Positions 8,478 through 17,962 of a stretch of DNA of 64,000 nucleotides are shown in pieces. The stretch is from Flavobacteriia bacterium (lineage in GTDB: Bacteria; Bacteroidota; Bacteroidia; Flavobacteriales; Weeksellaceae): positions 1-64,000 of the forward strand of contig JACFND010000003.1 in assembly GCA_019455045.1 (NCBI GenBank). Direction: 5' to 3'. The position numbers and the translations under genes are program-made. The notes beneath the pieces are model-generated. The model was not told where the DNA came from. It saw nothing but the letters and a program-made list of their open reading frames with translations, and made no database searches. Positions within the stretch are counted from its first letter, which is position 1. Every line of letters starts with the position of its first letter.

Positions 8478-9125
8478 ATGCCGATTGTCGCACCTTCTGT
8501 CCTCGCCTCCGATTTTGGAAATCTCGCCAAAGAAATTAAAATGCTCAACCAGAGCGAAGCCGAATGGATTCATCTCGATGTGATGGACGGTGTTTTTGTA
8601 CCGAACATTTCATACGGAATGCCGGTGATCAAGACAATCGACGGACTGACCGACAAAATTCTGGACACCCATCTGATGATTGTTCAGCCGGAACGATATA
8701 TCAAAGAATTCAAAGAAGTCGGTGCAGACATACTGACGGTTCATTATGAAGCCTGCACCCATCTGCACAGAACGGTTCAGGCGATAAAGGATGAAGGAAT
8801 GAAAGCCGGTGTTGCACTGAATCCGCACACACCCATCGAACTGCTCGAAGACATCATCCGAGACATCGATCTGCTGCTGATCATGAGTGTCAATCCGGGA
8901 TTCGGCGGTCAGAAATTTATCAGAAATACTTATGAAAAACTGGTCAGAGCAAGCGAACTGATCGACCGTAAAAATGCGGATGTACTGATTGAAGTCGATG
9001 GCGGCGTCGGGCCGGGCAATGCTGAACAGCTCGCCCAATTGGGTGCTGATGTGCTGGTGGCAGGAAGTTCTGTGTTTTCAGCTCACAACCCGCTGGCAGT
9101 TATCTCTGAATTGAAAAATTCGTAA
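8478..9125 (+). CDS. rpe: ribulose-phosphate 3-epimerase
   Basis: Interconverts ribulose 5-phosphate and xylulose 5-phosphate in the pentose phosphate pathway; cytoplasmic TIM barrel. 215 aa, full length. Diagnostic motifs are HLDVMDGVFVPN (catalytic Asp34, metal ligand His32), His65 in DTHLMI, MSVNPGFGGQKF and IEVDGGV with catalytic Asp174. Its 3' end overlaps the convergent hydrolase gene by 43 bases, so there is no separate terminator. Confidence 0.97.
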   Translation: MPIVAPSVLASDFGNLAKEIKMLNQSEAEWIHLDVMDGVFVPNISYGMPVIKTIDGLTDKILDTHLMIVQPERYIKEFKEVGADILTVHYEACTHLHRTVQAIKDEGMKAGVALNPHTPIELLEDIIRDIDLLLIMSVNPGFGGQKFIRNTYEKLVRASELIDRKNADVLIEVDGGVGPGNAEQLAQLGADVLVAGSSVFSAHNPLAVISELKNS

Positions 9126-10057
9126 GCCCTCATTTCGGAATAGGAAAATTTGCCGGTTTTCATCGGAAAGGCGCAATGACCGCCGTGTTCAGGCGTTTCC
9201 AAAAAAACAAAATCTGATTTTGAAGCAATTTCTTTTGGATAACTGTCTGCTCCCAAAAACGGATCATCCAATGAATTCAGTATCAAAACAGGCGTTTTGA
9301 TATTCTGAAGCACTGCTCCCGGCGAAGCTTTTGCATAATAATCATCTGCACTTGAAAAACCGTGAACCGGCGCAGTAAAATATTCATCGATACCGTCAAA
9401 ATCCTTTGCAGCCAAAACTTTTTCCCAATCTGCAAGATCAGGATATTTTTCAGCTTTTTGACGTAATTTCTTTTTGATTGCGATCAGAAAATTCTCAAGA
9501 TAAATCCGATTAAATCCACTTTTCAGCGTTTCTGCAGTGGTTTTCAAATAAATCGGCGACGAAACCGCAACACCTGCTTTGATTCTTTTGTCAGGATCGG
9601 TTTTTCCAAAATAATTCAAAATCTGAACACCGCCCATTGAAAATCCCAACAGATAAATTTCTTCAAAACCACGTTCCATTACGAATTTGACTGCACTGTC
9701 AAAATCGTCAATTGAAGTATGGTGATAAAGTCTCGGCAACCGGTTCATCTCGCCGCTGCAGCTTCGATTGTTCCAGGCAAAAACCGAAAAATCATTTTTC
9801 AGAAAATATCCTGCAGCCGTATTGTTGTAATTCCGGCCGGAACTGCCTTCCAGACCGTGACAGAGAAGAACTGCTTTTTTTTGATTTTGCAGAATAAAAT
9901 CAATGTCCAGAAAATCACCGTCAGCCAATTCGAGCCGTTCTCTTTTATAATACGGCCGAATCGTCTTTCTGACCTTATTGACGTAAATGGTTGTAAAATG
10001 AGGATTTTTGTATAAAAATCCGGGAATATGATATTCTGAATTTTCAATCAGCGGCAT
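9083..10057 (-). CDS. YheT-family alpha/beta hydrolase
   Basis: 324-aa alpha/beta hydrolase of the YheT (EMB8-like) group. Motifs are the oxyanion-region HGLEGSS (about 70-76), WNNRSCSGEMN, the nucleophile elbow GFSMGG (Ser at about 140) and the C-terminal catalytic His in EHGGHCAF. The substrate is unknown; members act as esterases or lipases. No signal peptide, so cytoplasmic. It is the last gene of recF-DUF721-hydrolase: its ATG overlaps the preceding stop by one base (TAATG). Confidence 0.9.
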   Translation of the reverse strand: MPLIENSEYHIPGFLYKNPHFTTIYVNKVRKTIRPYYKRERLELADGDFLDIDFILQNQKKAVLLCHGLEGSSGRNYNNTAAGYFLKNDFSVFAWNNRSCSGEMNRLPRLYHHTSIDDFDSAVKFVMERGFEEIYLLGFSMGGVQILNYFGKTDPDKRIKAGVAVSSPIYLKTTAETLKSGFNRIYLENFLIAIKKKLRQKAEKYPDLADWEKVLAAKDFDGIDEYFTAPVHGFSSADDYYAKASPGAVLQNIKTPVLILNSLDDPFLGADSYPKEIASKSDFVFLETPEHGGHCAFPMKTGKFSYSEMRAYEFFNSEITASGL

Positions 10058-10347
10058 TACAAAAATTTAATTTCGGTCAGATAATCCTGCTTCAATTCCT
10101 GGTTGATATGATCTTTTATTTTTGATTTTCCCATAGACAGTTCACTTTTCAATTCGGGTGATTTGATCCGGATATGCAGCTCTCTGTCTTTGATGTGAAA
10201 TGATTCAACATATCCCATGATGTATTTTCCCATCATCTGCTCAAAAGCCAGCTCAGCCTGGGTTGCAAGAATATTTTCTTCAATTCCCAAATCAGAAAAA
10301 ACCTGTTTGATCGCATCTCCCAAATTTTGTAAATTCTGTTTTCTCAT
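10057..10347 (-). CDS. DUF721 (DciA-like) protein
   Basis: 96 aa, a short member of the DUF721 family. DciA, the characterised member, is the ancestral loader of the replicative helicase DnaB. The central FHIKDRELHIRIKSPELKSELSMGK segment is the KH-like part of the domain. It overlaps recF by 4 bases (ATGA) and the hydrolase by 1, so it is tightly coupled. Lying beside recF fits a role in DNA replication or repair; a helicase-loading role here is inferred. Confidence 0.82.
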   Translation of the reverse strand: MRKQNLQNLGDAIKQVFSDLGIEENILATQAELAFEQMMGKYIMGYVESFHIKDRELHIRIKSPELKSELSMGKSKIKDHINQELKQDYLTEIKFL

Positions 10348-11423
10348 AATTCAAATATCCTGCTTTCTGCGTTAATTTTTTGAAGAATGCTGCCGGTTCT
10401 TTCGGGATGGGTATCCGAAATAAATATTTGTCCGAATCTTTCTTCGTTGACCAGTTTGATCAGTTGTTCAACCCTGGTTTCATCCAATTTGTCGAAAATA
10501 TCATCCAAAAGAAGAATCGGTGTCAGTTTGAGATTTTTTTTGATCAGTTCAAGCTGTGTCAGTTTCAGTGCAATCAAAAAAGATTTCTGCTGTCCCTGAG
10601 AACCGAATTTTTTGATCGGATAACCCGTAATTTTAAATTCAAGATCGTCTTTGTGAATACCGAGCTTTGTGTACTGAGCCATCCGGTCATTGTCCAGACC
10701 CGATTTGAGCAGTTCTGCAAAGGGTTTTTCGTCGAGCGAAGAATTGTAAACAATGTCAACGCTTTCGTTTCCTTTTGAAATCAGTTTGTAATAATCTTTG
10801 AAAACCGGAATCAGCTGGGCGATCAGTTCTTTTCGTTTTTCATAAATAAATTCACCGAGCGGAGTCAGTTCCGAATCATAGATTTCAAGCGAATTTGAAT
10901 CAAAGGTGTGATTCAGAAAAAAATATTTCAACAGTGTATTTCTCTGCAACAGCACACGATTGTATCGGATCAGAGTTGAAAGATATTCTTTGTCAGATTG
11001 GGAAATGATGTTGTCGATGAATTTTCGTCTCACCTCGCTTCCTTCTTTGATCAGATCCAGATCGTAGGGCGAAATCATCACCAACGGATAAAGGCCGATG
11101 TGGTCAGACATCCTTTCAAAAGTTTTTGAATTCCGTTTGAGCTGTTTTCCTTTTTCTTTTTGAACCGAAAGAAAAATGACATCTTCGCTTTTTTCTTTTT
11201 CAAAAATCCCTTCCAGCGTAAAAAAATCATTGTCAAAATTGATGTTCTGAATATCTGAATAATTGAGATAACTTTTGGTCAAAGCCAGATAATGAATCGA
11301 ATCCAGCACATTGGTCTTCCCCACTCCGTTTCTGCCTACAAATGCATTTAATTTGGGTGAAAATTCAAAGTCTGACTCGATAAAATTTTTGAAATTTCTT
11401 AATTTGATTTCCTTCAGATACAT
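10344..11423 (-). CDS. recF: DNA replication and repair protein RecF
   Basis: SMC-like ATPase that loads RecA at single-stranded gaps with RecO/RecR. 359 aa, full length. Walker A GRNGVGKT at 30-37, the ABC signature-like GSQGQQKS near 272, Walker B PILLLDDIFDKLD near 304, and the D-loop after it. First gene of a three-gene unit with DUF721 and the hydrolase. It is not next to dnaA or dnaN here. Confidence 0.97.
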   Translation of the reverse strand: MYLKEIKLRNFKNFIESDFEFSPKLNAFVGRNGVGKTNVLDSIHYLALTKSYLNYSDIQNINFDNDFFTLEGIFEKEKSEDVIFLSVQKEKGKQLKRNSKTFERMSDHIGLYPLVMISPYDLDLIKEGSEVRRKFIDNIISQSDKEYLSTLIRYNRVLLQRNTLLKYFFLNHTFDSNSLEIYDSELTPLGEFIYEKRKELIAQLIPVFKDYYKLISKGNESVDIVYNSSLDEKPFAELLKSGLDNDRMAQYTKLGIHKDDLEFKITGYPIKKFGSQGQQKSFLIALKLTQLELIKKNLKLTPILLLDDIFDKLDETRVEQLIKLVNEERFGQIFISDTHPERTGSILQKINAESRIFEL

Positions 11424-11491
11424 TCTTCAAAATTACAATTTTAAAGCGAGTCTCAAATTAAATCAGCTCCAAACAATTTTCCGAATCAATC

Positions 11492-11514
11492 AAAAAAAGG
11501 CAGCCGAAGCTGCC
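11492..11514 (-). terminator. terminator of the adhesin-porP unit
   Basis: On the minus strand GGCAGC-TTCG-GCTGCC (UUCG tetraloop) is followed by seven T; it lies 28 bases past the PorP/SprF-like gene. Confidence 0.92.
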
Positions 11515-11541
11515 CTATTTAAAAAAATGAAAACTATTTCT

Positions 11542-12486
11542 TTATTCAAATCCGGGGTTGAAGAAATTCTCGATATCGAATCCGAGAACTGCTGTGAAAC
11601 CGTCGTTTCCTTCATACTTCATATCGCTCAAACCGATATTGTATGCAAATGCCATATTCATTCTTCCAATCTTTGCACCGATCATCGGAGACACGCTGAG
11701 TGCCTGAGATTCGCCGTCAAAGAAATCCATTCTGTAATTTGCACCTGCCCAGATTGCCATATCCTGGAACTTGGCTTTTGCTCTCAGATTTCCGTCAAAA
11801 CGACTGTCTTTGTCAAAGTTTGAACGGTAGGCAACCATCGGTTCCAATTCAAACTGTGAAGACAGATTGATGGTTTTTGCCAACATTCCGTAATAGAAAG
11901 TCGGGCTTGGCTCATACTGGTTTACAATCGGATTGTTGTAGCTCAACGGAATGTCGAGTGCAGAAATACCGATCATCCAACCGTCATAAGTTGCAGAAGC
12001 ACCAAAATTGATATAAGGAATATAGACTCTGGTTTCCATATCGTTGTAAACCGGGTCGTTCGGAAGTTCGGTTTCACCCGTGAAATGCATTCCTGCAAAA
12101 CTCAAAGAAGTACCAAACGAGAACTGTCCGAGCTGTCTTTTCTTTTTGTCGCCGATCGGAATATGATAGGCGGCAGACAGGTTGAAACTGTTCATTTTGG
12201 TATTTCCGTTGTGGTCATTCATAAAATAAAGTCCGAGTCCCACACGGTCAACGATATTGGCATGTGCGCTGGCAATCGTTGTAACCGGTCCGTCCGGCAT
12301 ATTGTCCCACTGTCTTCTGTGTGAAGCTCTGAAGATGATGTCATCCTCGGCGCCCGTAAATGACGGATTGACCAGGAATTTATCCATGATGTAGTATTGC
12401 TCATCAAAAGGCAGACTGGACTGTGCGAAAGTTTTCATACTTATGAAACTCAAAGCTGTTATTAAGAGTAAATTTAGTTTTTTCAT
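11542..12486 (-). CDS. PorP/SprF-family type IX secretion outer-membrane protein
   Basis: 314 aa, signal peptide 1-21 (ending TFAQ), then the PorP/SprF pattern: DEQYYIMDKFLVNPSFTGAEDDIIFRASHRRQWDNMPDGPVTTIASAHANIVDRVGLGLYF and beta-barrel strands to the C-terminus. Proteins of this family help deliver or attach partner T9SS substrates at the cell surface. It lies 78 bases downstream of a giant type B T9SS adhesin on the same strand, the usual pairing, so it is inferred to be that adhesin's dedicated partner. Confidence 0.93.
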   Translation of the reverse strand: MKKLNLLLITALSFISMKTFAQSSLPFDEQYYIMDKFLVNPSFTGAEDDIIFRASHRRQWDNMPDGPVTTIASAHANIVDRVGLGLYFMNDHNGNTKMNSFNLSAAYHIPIGDKKKRQLGQFSFGTSLSFAGMHFTGETELPNDPVYNDMETRVYIPYINFGASATYDGWMIGISALDIPLSYNNPIVNQYEPSPTFYYGMLAKTINLSSQFELEPMVAYRSNFDKDSRFDGNLRAKAKFQDMAIWAGANYRMDFFDGESQALSVSPMIGAKIGRMNMAFAYNIGLSDMKYEGNDGFTAVLGFDIENFFNPGFE

Positions 12487-12531
12487 TTTAGGAGTATATT
12501 TTAGCTGCTAAAAATTTTCTTTTTGAATTGA

Positions 12532-12556
12532 GGCTCCGGATCGGTGACCCGGAGCC
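12532..12556 (-). other. GC-rich stem-loop between adhesin and porP
   Basis: Perfect 8-bp stem GGCTCCGG/CCGGAGCC (12532-12539 with 12549-12556) with a 9-base loop, 8 bases after the adhesin stop. No T run follows on the minus strand, so it may be an RNA-stabilising or partial-termination element. Confidence 0.7.
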
Positions 12557-12563
12557 CGAATTG

Positions 12564-15500
12564 TTAATTTTTCTCACCACGGCTTTTCACAGTCACATGT
12601 CCTGTAAATTTCCGTCCGTCAGTTATATTGATTATATACCAGTAATCCTGAGTAGGGGCCTTTTGACCGTTCATATAATATCCGTCCCAAATCGTGTTTG
12701 AGGTCAGTTCGGCCTGATGAACCAGTCTCCCGTTTCGGTCATAGATCACCACCGTTGAACCCGGATAAACATCGAGGTTCGGTATGTTCCAGGTATCGTT
12801 GATACCGTCACCGTTCGGTGTAAACATAGTCGGAATCTTAAAGACTGCAATTTCCTGAGAAGTGATACAGCCTTCAGCCGATTTTACATAGATCGTATAT
12901 TTTCCGGGCTGCAGATAGAAGAACTGATTGCTCTCCTGCCAAACCACACCGGTAATCGAATACAGATAAGGTTCTGCACCGCCTGTTGCCTCGATCAGTA
13001 TATAATCCGGTCCGTAAGTCACTCCGGTGATGATCGGTGCATCTCCCTGAGAAATCACTATCGAATCTGAACCGGTACAGCCCCATTCGGTGGTTACATG
13101 CACGGTATAGGTTCCGGTCTGATTGATGATCAGTGTCTGTCCGTCTGCTCCTTCTATGACAACTCCGTTTCTTGACCATTCATAAGTCACGCTTTCGAAT
13201 CCTTCAAAACTTCCGTGTGCAGTCAGTTCAAATTCACCTTCACACATAGAGAATCCATCGCCAAGATCAACTGTAAGTTCGTCCAAACCGACGGTTACAG
13301 AATCAGATCCTGTACAGCCGTCACCTGAAGTAACAAGAACGGTATAAGTACCCGGTCCGGAAATTGTCAGTGTCTGTCCGTCTTCACCCATGATTACTTC
13401 ACCGTTCAGCTGCCATACAAAACTTGCGCCTTCACCAAAGTCACCCTGAGCAGTCAGCTGAGCTTCACCTTCACACATATTGAAGTCGTCGCCCAGATCA
13501 ACAAACAGATCTGTAATTTCGATTGTAATCTTCACCACTGCATAGCAGCCGTCTTCATTTTGAATTCTCACATAAATCACCGCATTACCGGTCAGATAGG
13601 CTTGAGGATTCTGAATGTTGTTATTGTTTCCGGCATTTGCATCTGCCTCGTTGGTGTAGTAACGAATATTGTACTGCTCCGGATTGTCAATTACATTGAT
13701 CAATGTCAGATTGATGGTTTCAACTCCGTCGCCGCCAATGTCGCAGGTCGAGTACAGTGCATCATGATGACCTTCGATTCCCGGATATATATCCAGAACC
13801 ACAGTCCACACTTTTGTGACCTCGCCCATTCCGTCTTTTACCTGTCCGTAAATGGTTACCGGCGCGTCTGCCGCAGCCACTGTGAATGGTCCGGTCGGAA
13901 TGACGTTGTTACCGGTATCGTTGGTCGCATCTTCTTCGTTCGAATAAAACTTAACGGTCAATGCCGGGTTTCCGTCGGTCAGATCGGTTGCGATTGCTGC
14001 CAGATCAAATACCACCTGACCGTCATTGTCATCGTCGCACTCAGAATAAGTTCTTTCTCCGGTTACAATCGAACAGTCAAAACTACCGGTTGAATTTGCA
14101 GAGTCAAAAATCAGATTCACATAACCGAACATTCCGTAAGAACCGGCATAATCGGTGATCATCATGATATAGTATTCACCTTCCAATGCTCCTTCTATCG
14201 AAACATATTCAAATGCACTTGGAGAATAGCTGCAATCCACAACCTGCTGCAGTGCGGTATATTCACAGGGCACTTCTGTAAACGGACCCCAAACAATAAA
14301 GTCAACGTCTATCGGTGTTCCCTGCTGATCCGGTTCAGTGTACTGATTCAAATCAAAATACAAATCTCCTGATTCAGCGATCTTGAAATAATAAAATCTC
14401 GGATAAGGCTGACTGTACAGACAACCGTAATTTGGACCCGGAGGTGCGGATTCCGGAATGGTTCCGTCTCCCTGAAAAGGAATATTCAGACCGAATCCTT
14501 CGTCATTTGAACATGCAGGTTCGGGGTTGATACAGTTGGGTTTTACTTTCAGAATGATCTTAACAATCTTCATACAGCCTTCACCGCCTTTGGTCACTCT
14601 TGCCCAAACCACTGTTTCGTTTGCTGCATTGAATGCAGTAGGGTTTGCAATCTCATTGGTCTGATTTTCGGCATCTGCTTCTGTCGGATAATATCTGAAG
14701 ACAGCCTCTGCCGGATTGTCGAGCACCATAGGTTCGACTTCGGTCAGGTCAAATATTTCAAAACCGTCGCCGTTGAGGTCGACCCGTTCGAGTGTGAATG
14801 TATCACCATTGGTCTGTAGTTCTCCAAAGGTGACTATAATTTCATCTGTGGAAGTACAATCTCCGTTTGAGACTTCCACCTTATATGTTCCCGACTGATT
14901 GATCACCAATGAGTTTGAGGTTGCTCCGGTAATCGGGTCGCCATTGAGAAACCATTGGATACTGTTTTGGGTCGGATCTGCGTTCACATACAATGTGTAT
15001 TCATCCTGACCGCAGATATAGAGTTCATCACCCAAAGGAACACCGTTTGAATCTACAATCACAGAGCTCAGGTGGAATGAACCGGCCTCAAGGAATACTG
15101 CCGAATCATACGAAGTATCGCTTGCATCTGCAACCAGCAGACGGATGTGATAGGTTTGTCCGGGAATTACGTTTGCCTGTGCAGTCAGTGGCACTGTCCT
15201 GCCGCCGTATTCTATATCCGAAAACGGACCGGCAACATAAAAGTCAGGGTTTCCGCACCAGTCGTCATTTACGGTATTGATGGTAACCGGGTTCCCGTCA
15301 GGCAGCAACGCAATGTTTTTGCCTGAAAGTCCGGGATCGTTTGTAATTCCGGGACCGCTGATTAGGAATGCAAATACATCATTAAATGAAGAACATGCCC
15401 AATCGGGATATTCTTCTGAAGCGAATATATATCTGAAAGAGATTACATTTCCCTGCGGAATAAAATCAAATTCAAAAACTGTCGCATTATTGGTGGTAAT

Positions 15501-15881
15501 CAATGCCAGAACCGATGCGTCGTCATCTCCGAGCCATTCATATCCGCCTTTGGATACGATTCCGGTATCGGGGCCTTCAGCATCTTTGGCATAGCCCGAG
15601 GTCAGAACGATTCCTTCCTCAAAAGGAAAATTGGAAGTTCCTTTTTTAAAATATCCCCAACTCCTGTTCGCGCTCGGAAAAGGTTCAGTTGGATTGTCTT
15701 TTAATTGAAAATTGGATGAGGAAGAACAGGCTCCGCCATCCAACAACACATCTGTCAACAGCTGTTCAGCAGTAAAATTAGACTCAGCACTGCCGGCAGG
15801 GTTCACCATAATGCTGGCATTTTGAGCCTGTGAACTGACCAGGTATTGAAGAAACACAAGGACGAGTAAAAGTTTTCTCAT
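12564..15881 (-). CDS. giant T9SS type B secreted adhesin (choice-of-anchor L)
   Basis: 1105-aa surface or secreted protein. In order it has a signal peptide (1-19), a choice-of-anchor L domain (about 37-275; AEQLLTDVLLDGG, FRYIFASEEYPDW), an Ig-like domain, a pre-peptidase-like beta domain (about 455-600), further repeats with DGNPA, and two closely similar tandem Ig/PKD-like repeats (about 800-960) that share VDLGD-F-MCEGE, ADGQTL/EDGQTL, GTYTV-VT and GCTGSDS. The C-terminal gliding-motility type sorting domain starts FTPNGDGINDTW (about 1018) and includes VVIYDRNGRLV and WDGYYMNG. That domain directs export by T9SS. Many paired Cys suggest disulphides. Expected role is adhesion or gliding. 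Confidence 0.93.
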   Translation of the reverse strand: MRKLLLVLVFLQYLVSSQAQNASIMVNPAGSAESNFTAEQLLTDVLLDGGACSSSSNFQLKDNPTEPFPSANRSWGYFKKGTSNFPFEEGIVLTSGYAKDAEGPDTGIVSKGGYEWLGDDDASVLALITTNNATVFEFDFIPQGNVISFRYIFASEEYPDWACSSFNDVFAFLISGPGITNDPGLSGKNIALLPDGNPVTINTVNDDWCGNPDFYVAGPFSDIEYGGRTVPLTAQANVIPGQTYHIRLLVADASDTSYDSAVFLEAGSFHLSSVIVDSNGVPLGDELYICGQDEYTLYVNADPTQNSIQWFLNGDPITGATSNSLVINQSGTYKVEVSNGDCTSTDEIIVTFGELQTNGDTFTLERVDLNGDGFEIFDLTEVEPMVLDNPAEAVFRYYPTEADAENQTNEIANPTAFNAANETVVWARVTKGGEGCMKIVKIILKVKPNCINPEPACSNDEGFGLNIPFQGDGTIPESAPPGPNYGCLYSQPYPRFYYFKIAESGDLYFDLNQYTEPDQQGTPIDVDFIVWGPFTEVPCEYTALQQVVDCSYSPSAFEYVSIEGALEGEYYIMMITDYAGSYGMFGYVNLIFDSANSTGSFDCSIVTGERTYSECDDDNDGQVVFDLAAIATDLTDGNPALTVKFYSNEEDATNDTGNNVIPTGPFTVAAADAPVTIYGQVKDGMGEVTKVWTVVLDIYPGIEGHHDALYSTCDIGGDGVETINLTLINVIDNPEQYNIRYYTNEADANAGNNNNIQNPQAYLTGNAVIYVRIQNEDGCYAVVKITIEITDLFVDLGDDFNMCEGEAQLTAQGDFGEGASFVWQLNGEVIMGEDGQTLTISGPGTYTVLVTSGDGCTGSDSVTVGLDELTVDLGDGFSMCEGEFELTAHGSFEGFESVTYEWSRNGVVIEGADGQTLIINQTGTYTVHVTTEWGCTGSDSIVISQGDAPIITGVTYGPDYILIEATGGAEPYLYSITGVVWQESNQFFYLQPGKYTIYVKSAEGCITSQEIAVFKIPTMFTPNGDGINDTWNIPNLDVYPGSTVVIYDRNGRLVHQAELTSNTIWDGYYMNGQKAPTQDYWYIINITDGRKFTGHVTVKSRGEKN

Positions 15882-15986
15882 AAGTAAAACAAATTTTGTT
15901 TATAATTCATGGGTTAATCAATTGCTAAATTTAGGTTTATTTTAGTCAATAATTCACAATTTTACAATTCTTTTTTTTAGAAAAAC

Positions 15987-16955
15987 CTAATTTTTCAAAA
16001 TTTCTGATTTTTTATTTCTGTACAATGAGTACAAAATTCCGCCGGCAAGCGATAAGATGATTACACCCAGCGAAAGCCATTCGGGCACTTCGATCTGATT
16101 ATCTTTGAGGTAGCCGTGCAGAAGCATTTTGATTCCCACAAAAATCAGAATCACCATCAGACTGTATTTCAGATAAGCAAACTTGTCGATGACGTTGGCC
16201 AAAAAGAAATACATCGATCTCAGACCGAGTATCGCCATGATGTTGGAAGAGAATACGATAAACGGATCTTCTGTGATTGCAAGCACTGCGGGTATGCTGT
16301 CGAGTGCAAAAAGTATGTCTGTGAATTCAATGACGATCAATGCAACAAAAAGCGGCGTCACAAACAGTTTCCCCATTTTTCTGATCATCAGTTTCTGACC
16401 ATGCAGACTACCGGTAACCGGAAGTATTTTTCGAACCGCTTTAAAGATTTTACTGTTCTTCGGATCAAATTGGGAATCGTCATGCGGACCTGCCATTTTG
16501 ATGGCGGTATAGATCAGGAATGCACCAAAAACATAGGTTATCCAGTCGATTTTTTCAATCAGCCAGATACCGAAGAAGATCATCAGCGCCCTGAATACGA
16601 TTGCACCGATGATTCCCCAAAACAAGACCCTGTGCTGATATTTCTGGGGAACGCTGAAGGATCTGAAAATAACTGCGATTACAAATATATTGTCAATCGA
16701 GAGCGACAGTTCGACCAGATAACCCTGCAAGTATTTTGACAGTGCCGTCCTCGGGGTGTAATTCAGCGGATTGTCTATGTGTTCGTGCGCAAACAGCCAG
16801 TAGAGAACGCCGCCAAAGGCAAGTGCAAGCGAGACCCAGAAAGCAGTCCATTTGGCAGCTTCTTTATGAGAAATAATATGCGCATTTTTGTTGAAGACTC
16901 CCAAATCAAGAGCCAGCATGATAAAAACAATTCCCAAAAAGATTTCCCAGACCAT
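15987..16955 (-). CDS. TerC/Alx family membrane protein
   Basis: 322-aa inner-membrane protein with about 8-9 transmembrane segments. TerC family, recognised by ALDLGVFNK, LVELSLSIDNIFVIAVIF, FWGIIGAIVFRALMIF and IEFTDILFALDSIPAVLAI, whose intramembrane acidic residues are implicated in metal (Mn2+) export in Alx/TerC homologues. Tellurite resistance itself is not implied. It stands alone between the adhesin promoter region and the atp terminator; no TAnnTTTG box is seen upstream. Confidence 0.94.
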   Translation of the reverse strand: MVWEIFLGIVFIMLALDLGVFNKNAHIISHKEAAKWTAFWVSLALAFGGVLYWLFAHEHIDNPLNYTPRTALSKYLQGYLVELSLSIDNIFVIAVIFRSFSVPQKYQHRVLFWGIIGAIVFRALMIFFGIWLIEKIDWITYVFGAFLIYTAIKMAGPHDDSQFDPKNSKIFKAVRKILPVTGSLHGQKLMIRKMGKLFVTPLFVALIVIEFTDILFALDSIPAVLAITEDPFIVFSSNIMAILGLRSMYFFLANVIDKFAYLKYSLMVILIFVGIKMLLHGYLKDNQIEVPEWLSLGVIILSLAGGILYSLYRNKKSEILKN

Positions 16956-17016
16956 TTATTTTTTTTGCTAATATCTGCAATTCGTGTGAAATTTCAGTGA
17001 TTAATTTCAATTCAAT

Positions 17017-17046
17017 AAAAAAAGACGGGAACAGGCCCGTCTTTTT
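17017..17046 (-). terminator. ATP synthase operon terminator
   Basis: Stem AAAGACGGG/CCCGTCTTT (17021-17029 with 17036-17044), 6-base loop, T-tract on the minus strand at 17017-17023; it follows the atpG stop. Confidence 0.9.
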
Positions 17047-17067
17047 AACACTTTTATAAACACATCG

Positions 17068-17940
17068 TCAGGAATCCAATGCCTCAGCACCCCCCACGAT
17101 TTCAAGGATTTCGTTGGTGATGGCTGCCTGACGTTCTTTGTTGTATTGAAGCACCAGCTCTTTTCTGAGCGTGTCCGCATTGTCGGTTGCCTTGTGCATC
17201 GCTGTCATTCGTGCTCCGTGTTCAGACGCATTTGAATCCAGAATGGTTTTGTACAATTGGGTTTTCAAAGTCTGCGGAATCAGATCGGTTAAGATCTTTT
17301 CTTTTGACGGTTCAAAAATATAATCAGCATGAACAGCGTGTTCTGCGGTCTCTTCGGCAGAAAGCTCAACCGGCAGATACTGTTCGTCGGTTACGATCTG
17401 TGTAGCCGCATTTTTAAACTGGTTATAGATGATTCTCACCTGGTCAAATTCCGAATTGCTGAATTTCTCAACCACTTCTTCAGAAAGGGCTGCAATGTTT
17501 TCATAAGACAGATCGTCCCAAATGGATGAACTGTTTTTGTAAATCGTCACATGTTTTTTCAGCAGGTCATGACCTTTCTTTCCGATCGCCAAAATCTCAA
17601 CTTCAATTCCCGCATCTTTTGCTTCGGAAACAATCAGATTGGTTCTTTTGATCACACTCGAGTTGAACGCACCCGCCAAACCTCTGTTTGAAGTCACCAC
17701 GATGAGCAGCAACTTTTTGACTTCTCTCTGAACCGTCAGATCGCCGCCGACACTGCTGTCGAGGTTTGAACTGATGTTCTGAAGGATATCTCTCAGTTTG
17801 TCGGCATACGGACGAAGCTGAAGGATGGCATCCTGTGCACGTTTCAACTTGGCAGCAGACACCATTTTCATGGCGCTGGTAATCTGCATGGTTGACGCAA
17901 CCGAACCGATCCTGCTTCGTATTTCCTTTAAGTTTGCCAT
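17068..17940 (-). CDS. atpG: ATP synthase F1 gamma subunit
   Basis: Central rotor stalk of F1. 290 aa, full length. N-terminal coiled-coil MANLKEIRSRIGSVASTMQITSAMKMVSAAKLKRAQ and C-terminal MTAMHKATDNADTLRKELVLQYNKERQAAITNEILEIVGGAEAL are family hallmarks. It is the last gene of the operon and is followed by the terminator. The beta and epsilon genes (atpD, atpC) are not in the window, matching the split arrangement usual in Flavobacteriia. Confidence 0.98.
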   Translation of the reverse strand: MANLKEIRSRIGSVASTMQITSAMKMVSAAKLKRAQDAILQLRPYADKLRDILQNISSNLDSSVGGDLTVQREVKKLLLIVVTSNRGLAGAFNSSVIKRTNLIVSEAKDAGIEVEILAIGKKGHDLLKKHVTIYKNSSSIWDDLSYENIAALSEEVVEKFSNSEFDQVRIIYNQFKNAATQIVTDEQYLPVELSAEETAEHAVHADYIFEPSKEKILTDLIPQTLKTQLYKTILDSNASEHGARMTAMHKATDNADTLRKELVLQYNKERQAAITNEILEIVGGAEALDS

Positions 17941-17962
17941 GCTTTAAATTTGATGACTTTGA

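Noticed and set aside
13560-14093. 177-aa frame antisense to the adhesin
   Set aside because: A consequence of the biased codons of the repeat-rich adhesin on the opposite strand; no signal peptide or domain.
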